Of a stretch of 64,000 nt of DNA, positions 35,216 through 46,320 are shown piece by piece. The translations under genes and the position numbers were made by a program. The notes under the pieces were generated by a model, which was given only the letters and a program-made list of their open reading frames with translations, did not search any database and was not told where the DNA came from. Positions within the stretch are counted from its first letter, which is position 1. Each line of letters opens with the position of its first letter. Source of the stretch: Stemphylium vesicarium (taxonomy: Eukaryota > Ascomycota > Dothideomycetes > Pleosporales > Pleosporaceae); NCBI GenBank assembly GCA_004380135.1, contig QXCR01000040.1, positions 62,001-126,000 of the forward strand, read 5' to 3'.

Positions 35216-35569
35216 TCACAGCTTAGACACATCCCCCACATCTCCCCCGTTCTTCCCGACCACCATCTTCTCCAGCACAGCCGTCACGCCGGAGTGATCG
35301 GGCAGGTACACGTCACCCGGGATACCGTAGTACGGGCCTTCTCTACGCTGCTTGTCCACGAAACGAGACATCGAGTACGTGAGCGACTGTGGGTCTCAGG
35401 CGATAATCACACTGTGTGTGAGCTTTGATTGGGGTGGATGGCTGTGGAAGGTACCGGATTGTTGGTCTGTCGAATTTTGGGACGAGTGGCCACTGTTGGT
35501 TAAGATTAGCGTGGTGGTTTGTAATGTGTAGGAATGGTGGGATGAGGTGTTGGATGTGGCGGTGGGCAT
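35216..35569 (-). CDS. Small conserved-looking protein of unknown function (97 residues)
   Basis: Two exons, 35569-35455 and 35394-35216, with a 60-base GT..AG intron that restores the frame as TDQQSDPQSLTYSMSRFVDK. The second exon is strongly coding in style: KQRREGPYYGIPGDVYLPDH, then SGVTAVLEKMVVGK. The N-terminal exon is Ser/Thr/Asn/Gln-rich. No signal peptide, membrane helix or known domain is visible, and I cannot name it. A single-exon alternative starting at MSRFVDKQRR would give 59 residues. Confidence 0.6.
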
Positions 35570-36090
35570 TTTGAGTGTTTCTAGGGAGACAGTGATGAAT
35601 CGTTGTGAGTGATGAACATTTTGTCACTGTATAGCCTCCAGCAGAATGGTTGCACTATGTACACCAAAATGTCGTAAAACTGCCATCCTAACACGCTGTG
35701 TTTCCGCCATGAAAGCTACTTCACAGCATGTTTTTTCTCTCTGCTGGGCCAAATTGCGGATGCAATTGTGTCAACTTGTAATATACACATTATGTATATG
35801 ACAACTTCGACTATATCACAAATGTGATGCTGCGGGATTGATGGAGGTGTTAGTCATCCGTGCATGATGAACGCCACCATCACATTTGTGATGTCACGAG
35901 CTAGAGATGTTTCAGCCTTCCAAGTTTGTCTGCCAAAAGGTCTTCTGCGGTAAACATCATCTTCTCACACTTCGCACCTCCTTCATCCGAAATCAAAGAC
36001 CGGATTCCACGCCCTCGCAGTCCAGGCAGGGACGTTCCAGGGCTCATACTCTAAGAATCAGCAGCAATACGTCTCGGTTTCGTTCAAAAT
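35570..36090. other. Divergent upstream region with inverted repeat
   Basis: Between the small gene and the C2H2-like relic; contains the paired site described at 35815-35892 and otherwise nothing recognisable. Confidence 0.45.
35815..35892. promoter_or_regulatory. Paired near-palindromic sites
   Basis: ATCACAAATGTGAT at 35815-35828 and its exact reverse complement ATCACATTTGTGAT at 35879-35892. Each site is itself a near-perfect palindrome (TCACA..TGTGA). The pair lies ~200 bases upstream of the relic gene at 36091. It could bind a dimeric regulator or form a cruciform; function is inferred from symmetry only. Confidence 0.4.
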
Positions 36091-38156
36091 ATGCCTTTCA
36101 GGGGTATACGTCCAGATGCCTTCCCCGCTGAGCGTCGGCCGAGAAGGATGTCTGAATCGGTACGCGAGGCTCTCGAATTGCGTCGGCGCTCAAAAGACGC
36201 TATCAACGCTCCCGCCGCTTCATCCGGCTTGAAGGCACCAATGAATACACATCCGATTCCTCTACACACAGGCCCTACAACCATGCATTCGCGAAACTCT
36301 GGGACATCATTCAAAATTCCTCCGAGATGGACGTTGGATGACAAATCTTCCCCTTCTCCGTCTTCCGATCTCAAGCATGTGGTTCTTAATGACTTGAGGC
36401 CTTTACCACGATCAAAAGGATTTAGTATTGACGACTTCATGAGCAGATCAGATCAGATTACGCAATATCAATATCGGATTTTCTAATTTGCTCGTCTCAG
36501 GGGAAATATGGGAACTACCCGAGTCCTCTACTCCCCAGCTCTGACAAAGCCTTGGTAGCGGCCTCTTATTCACATAAAGACGAGAAAGCTCATCACGTGC
36601 GCTCATCCTCAAGACCACCTTTTTTGCTACACAAAAGCATGGGACGTTCTAATTTCGACCGCAATTCCAAAGTTTCTGGATGGCTACAGAGGGATCTCGC
36701 CTCGTCAGAAAGCGCCGGTGTCAGCTAGGTTGTTCATCGGCTTCCTCCCGATCTCGTACAAGATGTGACGGAATCATTGCTGCCAGAGCTTATGAACCGT
36801 ATCAAAACATCAGAGCATAGCTCTGTGCAGACCAGAACCTCTTCCACCGAGTCGTTGTCCACTCCGGGAGCCCTAGATCTCTCGAAATCGCAGCATCAGT
36901 CCAAGAAGAGATCGCATCCAAGCAGCAGCACCTCGAAACGATCCGACGACCCTGATGGACATGATAACGAAGAGAGCGACGAAGATGAGCGCCGTAAGAG
37001 AAGGAAGGGAAAGGAACCTTTACAGGAAGAAGCGCCGAAGCCACTGCGGTGCCCATTCTTCTCCAATGATCCCGAAAAGTATGGCTCCATTGCTGCCTGC
37101 AGCGGTGGGAAAGGGTTTCCGAGCATACCTACGCTCATGTAAGTGTACTAATCGGTCACTATGGAAGTGTAACGGGATGCTGAGTCGATAAAGGCAGCAT
37201 ATAAAGCGCAAACATGTACAACCTCAGCGTTGTCCGAGATGCCAAAAGGAGATGAATGCCATCGAGCTTTCAGCGCATATACGTGTTCCCATAAGCCAGA
37301 TGTTCCAGGAACGCCCGGACACATTGGACCAGGATGGAGGTATCAGCTCCGCGCGGTGGAGTGAGCTCCAATTCAAAGGCCCAGATCAACGAAATCGTAG
37401 CATTGAAGAAAAGTGGTCGTCGTTATACAAGGCGCATTTTCCGACCTGTAACCGAGTACCGTCTCCTCGTAAGTAGACTGAAAGCTGAACACGGTAGCAG
37501 CAGCTGATGTTCCAGATGAAAAACCGATTACGGTCCACCAATTTGAGCCATTCCTTGAAGAGATCGCCAGAGAGACCCTGCTGAAACTCCTGGGATATAA
37601 AATGGCACAACTCCAGGATCTGATACCAGATATTGTGGCCGAGAGCAAACGTCGCTTTTATGAGGCTTCTGAAACAAACGCACACAAGCCGCACGACCAG
37701 CTTAATCTCGTTAGCTTGTCTGGAAGCCCGAAACAGTGCAATGCAGTTGCCTCTTATGACATTGCCCCGGAACAGAGTAAGTCGTCTGCTTCTTCCGAGT
37801 CGTATGTGGTTCTAGAAATAGAGCAGTATCTAGACGCGGGCGACACAAATGTGGTCGCGAGCACCGAGGTTCCCATGGACCTTACGTGCGTTTCTGGCAG
37901 TCAGCGTGATATCCCAAATCAACATGGAGCATCCAAGGCTGGACCGAATGATTGCAAGTTCGTCGAAGAACTTTCCGCTCTCATTGGCCTGCCCGAGCCT
38001 GCCTGCTCGACCGCAAGCGGATCTTTAGTCGCGTCGCATCAACCCTCCTCATCGAATAATTATCTCAAACAGCTTCTTGCCGCTGACTGCGAGTTGGCGG
38101 ATGGCTCCTTCGATATCGATGACTGGATGAATTTCAAAGACAGCGCTTACCCTTGA
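36091..38156 (+). pseudogene. C2H2-zinc-finger-like gene with three lesions
   Basis: Model: 36091-37138, 37198-37468, 37516-38156. Starts MPFRGIRPDAFPAERRPRRM. An acidic/basic patch (DNEESDEDERRKRRKGKEP) leads into a zinc-finger-like region: LRCPFFSNDPEKY and SIAAC, then SEHTYAH and CPRCQKEMN. This pattern is common in fungal nuclear proteins. Lesions: a tandem AGATC duplication at 36445-36454 shifts the frame; TAG at 36726 interrupts the continued frame (VSGWLQRDLASSESAGVS); and a one-base deletion near 37101 separates SIAAC from RWERVSEHTYAH. Correcting for the +5 and -1 shifts makes the total length a multiple of three, which supports the model. The C-terminus (FDIDDWMNFKD) is intact. Confidence 0.6.
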
Positions 38157-38474
38157 ATGTACATTGAGTCCTCTCGGTACCAGGACGTAGATTGTCAGTA
38201 TAGCTATTACATTAATGGCTAATGCCAGTTCTCACATCTTTCATCACGAATGACGGGGCTTGATGTGCATATCTTGTGTACGACGTACCTTTGCTGTCAG
38301 TGACCGGTGTTACGTTAGACATCTGATGTGGAGGAAGAAAGGGGTAGACACGTCCGTGCCATAGTGACGGCATTCACAAGGACCGCACCTTCCTGCACAT
38401 TATCGCGTAGCCGCAGCACGAGCCCTTATTACGAATTAAGTAGTATCTATCCGCCTTCCTCCAACCACCAAACC
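38157..38474. other. Convergent 3' region
   Basis: Short untranslated spacer, nothing else seen. Confidence 0.45.
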
Positions 38475-40827
38475 TCAGTTCACGCCTAACAAGTCCGGCA
38501 GTTCCATCAACTCCCTCTGCATCTCCCTACACAAGTCCAAAAACTCCCTCTTCTCAGCATCACTCGCAAACTCAATCTTCGCCCCACTAATAACCTTCTC
38601 CTTATCCACACTAGCTTTCCCTTTGCCCTTCCCCGCTGCAGCATCCGCCATACTATCTTTCCGCATAGCGCGATCGCCGCTATCAACCGGCACTCGCAGC
38701 CCCTTGATCTTGATATCCCTGCCGCCGTCATCCTTCACTTTGATCGGGTTAACCACCGAGTTGAGGTAGAAAGCAAGATACCCGTTTCGAAATGAAGCCG
38801 AGAAGTGGATCAGTGCGATGATGGCACCGGTATCGTTATCTTCCCAGACACGCAGGTTCTCGAGACCGCACATCTGCTCGGCATAGGAGAACGACCGGGA
38901 TAGGCCTTCGTGGATGCGCATTGTTTTTTCCGTGCGGAAGGTTGCGAGGAGGGTGCGGCCCATTATTTCGTTTTGGAAAAGTGCGGCCGCTTCACCAGGT
39001 TTATGTTAGTCAAAGGGTTCCTTTTCTTGCTCCAGAAGGACTTCTTACCTTGAGGCGTGTCAAACACGTAATTCACCCAGCTGGTCTTTGCGGTACGAGC
39101 AGGTCGGCTGCCGTGCTTGACGTCGTGAAATTTCAGCTCACAGGGAACGGTTATGGAAACTTTGGTTGGGGAGAAGTAACTCGCGTACGGTATGTACATT
39201 TGGTCGTCCTCCATACGCAATTCGACTCGCGTAGTATTGTCGTCGCTAAAAGCCCACACTGATGTTACAACGCGTACTGTGCGGGTCTCGGGGTCTGTCA
39301 CGCGTTTGCGTACGACTGTAATGCGGCACTCGTCGGCTGCTTGGATCATTTCGACATCACGGGGATCGTCTTGGTTTATCCGGTGTGAGTATTCGACCGT
39401 CTTGCCTCGACTACTGGCGGTCAGTAATGCTCTGAAATCTTAGAGAGCAATGTAAAATGATGCTGCTGACTTACACGTCACAAAGGATTGCTGAGTTGCG
39501 AAATGCTTCCTTTTCGAAAGCGGCTCTCTGACTCGCCGTCGTCGAGCTTCGATGGAGCTTCATAATGCCAGGTTGTGATGCAGGGTATGGGCTAAGTCTG
39601 GCTGTTGATGAGGTATGCGTTGGTGGTCTTTCAAGTTCATTCGGGTTTGCAATCCCCATGGCAGGTGGTGGAAGTCGCGATAAATGTCGACTGTCAGCAC
39701 TTTGCTCTGGCTCGCGTATTTCTGGTGTTCCTGGGAGAGGTGATGCCTTCTTTGTCGATGTTGATTGCTGTCGGTTAAGATAATGATGATTGCCTACTGG
39801 TTGTGGACTTTGCCATCCAGCAGAACTTTGGCCGGCATCAGAGGATGCATAGCTACTGCTGGAGTAGCGCAATGATGAACCTTCAAGACTCATCCCCGAC
39901 GCACGTTTTCCAGTGACCGAGGCTTTCGATGACGAAACTGTCTCAGTCGGTGACGATGGAGATGGAGTGTCCTTGTTGGAGTCAGCCGTAGCACTGTGCT
40001 CGGATGACCCTAAGTGCTGAGGGATTCGAGGTAGTGAGAAATTGTAGTCTCGATGGCGTGAAGGAGATTTTGACAGATAAGACGGATCGGGACTCTGGCT
40101 TTGCTGATCTGGTAGGTCGCCAGCTGGTGATCGTGCAGGGTTTCTTGCTGGGACCGGTGGTGCACTGGCGTCATGCGATGTTATAGCTAGGCCCTGGACC
40201 ATCCGATGAACCTCTTCCAGATGCTCATCGACAGTGCCAGTCGAATGATACATGCTGTCAATACGTTCTGCCATGGGTTTCACTACACCTTTTAGGCGAG
40301 TTGAAGATTTGCTGCATAGTGTTAGTAGTTGCAGGCTTCGACAGTGGCGTCACTAGCCTTTGCGGCGCTTGAATCAAGGCGGTCACAGAGCTTGTGTGAG
40401 TCTGTAACAAGTCTCTCAAGTCCGTGAGATTCCCGCCTTCCGTGGTCCAAATGATCGTCTTATATTCGGAAAGCACCAGATCGCTCCATGCTCGCTCAAT
40501 CGCGAAGCCGCCAATGGTCCTATGTTTCTTGATGACTTGATATTGGTCTACCAGGGAATCGAGGTCGTTGACTGTTCGTTGGCAAAAGTCCAGAACTGTA
40601 TCTATGCCATTTTGAGTTCTTTGATCAGAATTACGGAGCAAGTCTTGCTCGGGCTCGGTATGAAGTTCTTCTGCCAATCGCTTAAGCGCCTTTGCTAAAC
40701 CGCCGATTTCGACCTCAATGTATCGAAGCTCCGCCGGAGCATCTTTTTGACAAGCAGCGAAAGTCCGTCCAATTTTCCAAGCTTTCTGGGATAGCATCAA
40801 GATGTCCCCAATATTGGGGACAGTCAT
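38475..40827 (-). CDS. Unknown fungal protein with STAND-like N-terminal helical domain
   Basis: Four exons: 40827-40358, 40311-39475, 39431-39049 and 38989-38475; 734 residues. The N-terminus (ILMLSQKAWKIGRTFAACQK and following helices) resembles the fungal N-terminal domain found in many STAND and STAND-like proteins. A Ser/Pro-rich middle (~200-430) follows, then a beta-rich region (RITVVRKRVTDPETRTVRVV, MYIPYASYFSPTKVSI) and a Lys-rich helical tail ending LMELPDLLGVN. There is no NB-ARC or NACHT ATPase. Intron 1 appears to be GC-AG: AAAG, then GCTAGT, with branch CTAAC and end GCAG; splicing there gives SKSSTRLKGVVKPMAERI. Function unknown; a scaffold role is a guess. Confidence 0.75.
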
Positions 40828-41650
40828 GACAGCGGGCGTTAGAGGGCATGTACAGAAAAGCAGCGATCAGATTTCAGCCAGGCGGGTAAAGGACACAAGG
40901 AAGAAGTGAGAGGTGGCGATGCGAATAGTCCATGGGCTCTGGAAAGAAAGAGAATATTGGGGGGAGGCTCGCGATATACTGTTGACACGGGAAACGTGGG
41001 GGCTATGTGGTGAGAGCTCGCAATGCAGCCTAGAGCCGGCCCAACGCCATGCGCCTGGGTACAAGGCTCCATGGCGGGCATGTTGTGGGGACGGTAGCCC
41101 GATATTCGAGTTCGCAGAGGTTGAAAGCCGAAGGGCATGGGTCGCAGCGCTCAAGTAGGCGGGCCCGGATACCACGTGGGGCGGGTAGCGTATCATCATT
41201 GGCGTCCGTGATTTCAACAACATTACCGACAGCCCGCCCCGCACAAGTTTCAATGTCCGTTAAGCGGCGCTACGCTTGATAAAATGACAGATAGAAGCTT
41301 GGACACTGCAGTTCCCAGCAGATGTGACACGCATGTTCAAGGCGCATTTGTTTGGTGCAAATAGCGGGTAGGCTTGGAATCAGCAGCCCGTGGAGTGAGC
41401 CGTGTTGCAAATTGCCATTAATCTGTCTTCGAAGCTCTAAAGTAGATGTACAATCCGATTCGCGCAGCATATCGCCTGCCGACTGCAGACCGATGTGGAA
41501 GAGTAGGAGAAGAGTGGGAGGCAGCGTGTTTCTATGGATCATCCTGCCAGCCAAAGTAGCCGAAGTCATCATATCCGAATTCCCATGCGCCTGAGTGTAG
41601 TATTGTACAAAGAATCGCAAACGGTCGTTGACATGTCGTCGTTTAAATGT
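40828..41650. other. Intergenic, nothing recognised
   Basis: Upstream of the leftward four-exon gene and downstream of the leftward TOM7 gene. No coding signal seen. Confidence 0.45.
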
Positions 41651-42101
41651 TTACGCAAGTGGAGAGAAAAGGCTGCAACAGTTAGCCATTACTCGACATA
41701 GACCCGGAATATGCGATGGATATGCAAAAAGAAGAAAAAAGGCGAGGCCAAGAAGAACTGCCATGGAGGCACAGATTAAGGTATCGTGAATTGTACGTGA
41801 TCTGGCAGCGATCATGTGGAGAAAACTGGCTCGTTCGCTTGACAATTTCTTGTGGTCTACTTGGTTTCGATGGATCGGAGCCGTAGAAGAGATGTGATGA
41901 ACTCACCGAATGAGAGAAGGCTTGGGCTCGCTTCGGGAGTAACCGAGATACAGGATCAGAGGGAGGTAGCCGTAGTGAATAGCGACGCGGGAGACATCGA
42001 TGATGCGCGCAATGCGCTCCTGGTAGGTTGTCAATGTGTGCCCGTCATGTAAGGATTTCCGAATGTTGACGCACCTTGGACTCTTCGGATAGCTGGTACA
42101 T
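41651..42101 (-). CDS. tom7: TOM7, small subunit of the mitochondrial outer-membrane translocase
   Basis: Three exons, 42101-42075, 42019-41907 and 41672-41651; 53 residues. It reads MYQLSEESKERIARIIDVSR and then AIHYGYLPLILYLGY, with the end SLIRLFSPLA. This matches Tom7: the SEESKERI start, a single membrane span with HYGxxPxxLYLG, and a terminal LLSPL-like motif. Exon 3 is only 22 bases and lies behind a 234-base intron, so the gene is easily missed. Tom7 is a tail-anchored outer-membrane protein that modulates TOM complex assembly. It is divergent from SF3b49 with a 327-base shared promoter. Confidence 0.88.
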
Positions 42102-42428
42102 GGTGGCTGTGCGGTCAACTATCTGCGAGGGCAAGTCGTGGGGTGGGACGAAATGGGTGACGGCGGGCTCGGTGGGCGTGATTGCGATGATGCGTAAAGC
42201 TCAAAATCTTGGGGGTCCATGCACGGGCCGGAAGGTTGGGCGATAGTAACCATATGAGGCCTAGCGCGACGGTGAACTCTCAAGCTCCAAGATCTTCGAG
42301 ACATGTTCACCCACTCTTCGACACCCGACGACAATCGCCGCGTCCCAGCGAATATTACTGGACACACTAGTTGTATCCCGCGATCCCAAATATCCACCTC
42401 TGAACGCCCAAAACGATAGCCCTTCACC
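42102..42428. promoter_or_regulatory. Shared promoter of TOM7 and SF3b49
   Basis: The only sequence between the two divergent start codons; no specific element identified. Confidence 0.5.
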
Positions 42429-43472
42429 ATGTCGGCTCCAAGCGCCCGTCACTGGTAAGTTATTCTCAACATAGTAAATCACGAACAGGAACTAATTATG
42501 CGCAGGGAACAGAACAAGGAAGCCACCGTTTACGTCGGTAACCTCCATGAGCGCGTCACCCCCCGCATCCTCCACGAGCTGATGCTCAACACGGGTCGCG
42601 TACGAAATGTCAATATGCCCGTCGATCGCGTGAACGGCCAGCATCAAAGTTTCGGTTTCGTCGAGTTCCACACCGAGGCCGAGGCCGACTATTCGTCCAA
42701 GATTTTGAACAACGTTGCCCTGTACGGCAGCCGGATACGCGTTAACAAAGCATCCGCCGACAAGCAGAAGAATGTAGAAATTGGTGCCGAGTTGTTCGTC
42801 GGTAACCTGGACTCTGGCGTAGATGAGAAGACCCTATACGACACATTCAGCCGCTTCGGACCACTTGTCAATGCGCCCAAGGTCGCGCGCGACGAGATCA
42901 CTACAGCGTCCAAGGGCTACGGGTTCATATCATATGGCGACTTCGAGTCCTCGGATGCCGCTATCGCCAGCATGCACAATCAGTACATCATGTCCAAGCA
43001 GATCACAGTACAGTACGCGTACAAGAAGGACGGAAAGGGCGAGCGACATGGAGACGAAGCCGAGCGTATGCTCGCAAAACAAGCAAAGGCCCACGGAGTT
43101 GCGCCAGCCGTTCAGCCTCTGCCGGCGCATCTCTTCCAGCTTCCCCCAGGCGCTGCCCCGACTGGGCCGGCCATGCCTATGGATGGGCGAGGCGTACCGG
43201 GCGCACCAAGCGCACCAGGAGGATATGGTCCGCCCGGTGGACCCCCTGGCTTCGCTCCAAACGGCCCAGGAGGCTATGGAAGACCGCCCTCTGCCGCTCC
43301 CGTTGGCCATCCATCACTCCCGCCACCTCCGAATGGCCTACCCGCTCGTCCCCCGAGCGGGGCACCAACTAATTTCTTCCCTCCCCCTCCTGGATTCAAC
43401 GGCCCACCACCTGGCTTTGGCGGCCCCCCTGGTTTCGGAGGCCCTCCTGGCTATGCGCAGGCGCCTCGATAA
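42429..43472 (+). CDS. hsh49: Splicing factor SF3b49/Hsh49 (SF3B4), two RRMs
   Basis: Exons 42429-42454 and 42506-43472; 330 residues. MSAPSARHWEQNKEATVYVG leads directly into RRM1 (RNP2 VYVGNL, RNP1 SFGFVEF). RRM2 follows (ELFVGNL, KGYGFISY), then a Pro/Gly-rich tail (PPGGPPGFAPNGPGGYG). The N-terminal NKEATVYVGNL and close RRM spacing are typical of SF3b49, which holds pre-mRNA upstream of the branch point in the U2 snRNP. It is longer than yeast Hsh49 and shorter than human SF3B4 because of the tail. The 51-base intron has a CTAAT branch-like site. Confidence 0.95.
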
Positions 43473-43985
43473 ATGCATAGACGCCTGGTTGTTAGAAAGG
43501 CAGCGGCGCTACTTTTGTCGCCCGAAAAGACATTGTGCGCTCGAGACGTTGATGGGAGGGGTTTGAACGCGCTGGTGCAGGTCTGAAAGCACGATCTGTA
43601 TCCTCATCACGAATTCAAGATGAAAAGGTGATCCTCGCGCCACTCTACAGGTGCTCCAATAAGGGAACCGTGTCACGAGCGCGAAAGGATGGGAGCATTA
43701 CGCTATTGTCACATGGAAGAGTGAGAAGATGTATTCAAAGGGAAGCTGCAAAAGTCAGCAGAAGAAGAGGGACAGAAGTAGGAAATAGAAGAAAGCAAGG
43801 ATATCTGGCGTCCAAACCCATACTCGCAGACCCACCCATGTCTGCTTATCCCAAACCAGATAGAACCCGCCCACTGAGGGCAACAAAGGAAATGTAACAA
43901 TCCATCCGACCTAAACCCTTAACAAAAGAAACGATGTATGAGATTGTCCTGTGATTAATCGACCGAGTGCACTCCTTCCCCATCA
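43473..43985. other. Convergent 3' region
   Basis: Between the stops of SF3b49 and the DUF2015 gene; purine-rich near 43740-43800. No gene seen. Confidence 0.45.
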
Positions 43986-44409
43986 TTACGAGAAGCTGAC
44001 AAACTTGGGATCGCGGGGCACACCGTCCGCTCCGATGTTGTTCTTCTTGAATCTCTCCTGCATGTATATTCTGCGTGCTTCGTCGAAATCGACGCCCTTT
44101 CGCTTCATAATGCGCATGACTTCTTTCTTCCCCGCGTCGTCGAGGCCTTGGCGCGAGTCGCCAGCTTCCACGTTGCCGCTAAGGTCGAATGCGGAAGAAG
44201 AAAGCCCGGCTTCAATGTCGTCGCGGAAAGAGGTCGGCAGGCGCGTGTAGATGGGTTCGGGAATGGGTAGCAGGTGGAGCCAGCGGTGCCTGGTGAAGTA
44301 TCCGGCTAAGATGTGTTAAAAGGTGGGAAGTAATAAGCGAAAGCGGTGGTCACGCACCTGTGGCGAGGGCGAGCACGAAGAAACAGATGGAATAGAAGAT
44401 GTAGGCCAT
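43986..44409 (-). CDS. DUF2015-like small membrane protein
   Basis: Exons 44409-44358 and 44305-43986; 123 residues. An N-terminal membrane anchor (MAYIFYSICFFVLALAT) is followed by YTRLPTSFRDDIEAGLSS and a conserved end, VDFDEARRIYMQERFKKN and DPKFVSFS. This matches my memory of fungal family DUF2015 (PF09435), which has no established function. The 52-base intron falls at the end of the anchor. Confidence 0.75.
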
Positions 44410-44857
44410 GTTGGCGATGGTATTCAGAGCTTATTCAAGGGCTTATGATGTATGCGACAAAGCGGAGGCCTTCGGGAGTGTGCTGTCGGCCTGCGAGTGG
44501 CGTGATGTGGACTTGGTGATGGATGACAAAAGAAAACGGGTGTGTGGGAGGACTACGAGTGTGTTGTATAGACGCGACACCTTCACGTCAAAGGCATAGG
44601 GGCGGGTAGAACGGACGACGTTTGATGCCTCGTACCCACGGAGTCGCGGACAAGACGTCTCGGCTGCACCGCCCTAACGCCTGCGCCTCGCGCTCAAGCG
44701 TCGTCACTTCCGCTCCGCGATCCCTGGCGCCGGCGCCTGTGTTGATCCATCCCCGAAACACGCACTAAGCGCATGCGGTAATGCAGACGAGGGCTTGCCT
44801 TTCAATATTGGCGAACTTTCATTGACAACGTCCGTATCCACATTCCATACAGACACA
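44410..44857. other. Divergent promoter region
   Basis: Between the DUF2015 gene and the eL28 gene; no specific element identified. Confidence 0.45.
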
Positions 44858-45579
44858 ATGGCCACCACTATCTCGCACGATCTTGCCTGGGAGGTTACCA
44901 GTGAGTGAACGATTAGGGCGCGAATGCACGGAGAACTGGGGTTGACAATTGGCAGAGGGACGCAGCGCCACGCTCGTCAAGAGGGCGAACGGCGTCCAGT
45001 TCTCGCGCGACCCTCTTAACCTGAGGAACATCTACAGCCGCAAGGTATGCAACTGGTTCTGAAGAAAATTCGAGCATATCCGCTGACACTGCGCAGAACG
45101 AGGGCTCGATCGCCAACAAGGTACGACTTGCAGCCATTTTCGATTGCGCTAAGCACGAATGCGAATAAAAGAAGAACACGATATTGATACCATAATACAG
45201 GCCATCGGTGTCATCCCCGGCAAGGAGGGCGGTGTCACTCTTCTCGTCAAGAAGGCCGACAAGCACCACCAGCCCGCATCCTCCGTCCAGACCACCACCT
45301 TCGGCCCCAACAGGTCCACCCGCAAGTACGTCTTCACGAACCGCTGCCTTCGTAATTGGACAAAGCGATACACTACGACACCCTGGAACTCTTACTGACA
45401 ACCGCAGGACCTACTCCGCCATCGTCAACTCCACCACCAAGCGCAACTACCGCCCCGACCTCCGCAAGGACGCCGTCGCCAAGGCCTCAGCCATCCGCGC
45501 GAGCCAGAAGCCCGCCAAGGCCGACAAGCCATCAAAGGTCAGGGGTTCCAAGGCCAAGGCCGCTGCTGAGAAGGCATAG
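44858..45579 (+). CDS. rpl28: 60S ribosomal protein eL28
   Basis: Five exons: 44858-44900, 44956-45044, 45097-45120, 45201-45325 and 45408-45579; 150 residues. The third exon is only 24 bases (NEGSIANK). It begins MATTISHDLAWEVTKGRSAT and contains FSRDPLNLRNIYSRK, TLLVKKADKHHQP and a Lys/Ala-rich tail ending KAKAAAEKA. This is the L28e family, absent from baker's yeast but present in most filamentous fungi. The dense introns and short first exons are usual for ribosomal protein genes. Confidence 0.95.
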
Positions 45580-46320
45580 ATTATGAGTGTCTGAAGAAAT
45601 GTGGTGCATGTGAATTGGTTCGGAGTTCAACTTCATTCGGTTCATCATCTTCTGTGGGATTCGGAGCTCATGATATTGACATGAGCATGGGCTGCATGAA
45701 CGAAACAAAGCCGAAGTCTTCATAGCGAATTGACTCGGCGAGAAATGAATATGCTTCGAAAACCAAATCATGGAGACTTTTTGCAGTGGTTGCATGGGTG
45801 ATGTTGTGATTACTGGACGTCTCCCAGTTTAAAGTGTGTACTGGGTTTCAACGTTCATACCAGCACCTGCTTGGGAAACCGGATGATGCGTACCCGTCTT
45901 TGTCACGCGTGTCTGGCTCCCGATCTCCAAGCGAAAGACGATATAAGAAAGGCTTCCATACGCCTGCCTCATGCATCTCGATATGAAGCTACATCTATAT
46001 TGGAATCGACATCCAGCATTATCGTTTACCCTATGGTCTGCATTCACTGCATGCCTAATAAAGGTTATGGCTATGAAAATCTCGGTGATATGTAGCACAA
46101 GCATTTAATCGTTCGACAAGCTAGAAGAGAGGAAAAGTGTAACTCCACAGGATGAGAAGGCGGCGTTCATGCTGCAAAGAAAGGCTGAGGTATACACTTG
46201 GCGTCATTGTTATCTGACCAGGCGTTGGTGTCGGGGTCGGGATCTGCTACCAAAGTCCGATTGTTTATGCATTACACATAAAGCAATGTGGAGAATCATT
46301 GGATCTAGAAAGCCATGGTA
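45580..46320. other. Convergent 3' region
   Basis: Between eL28 and the leftward F-box-like gene; nothing recognised. Confidence 0.45.
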
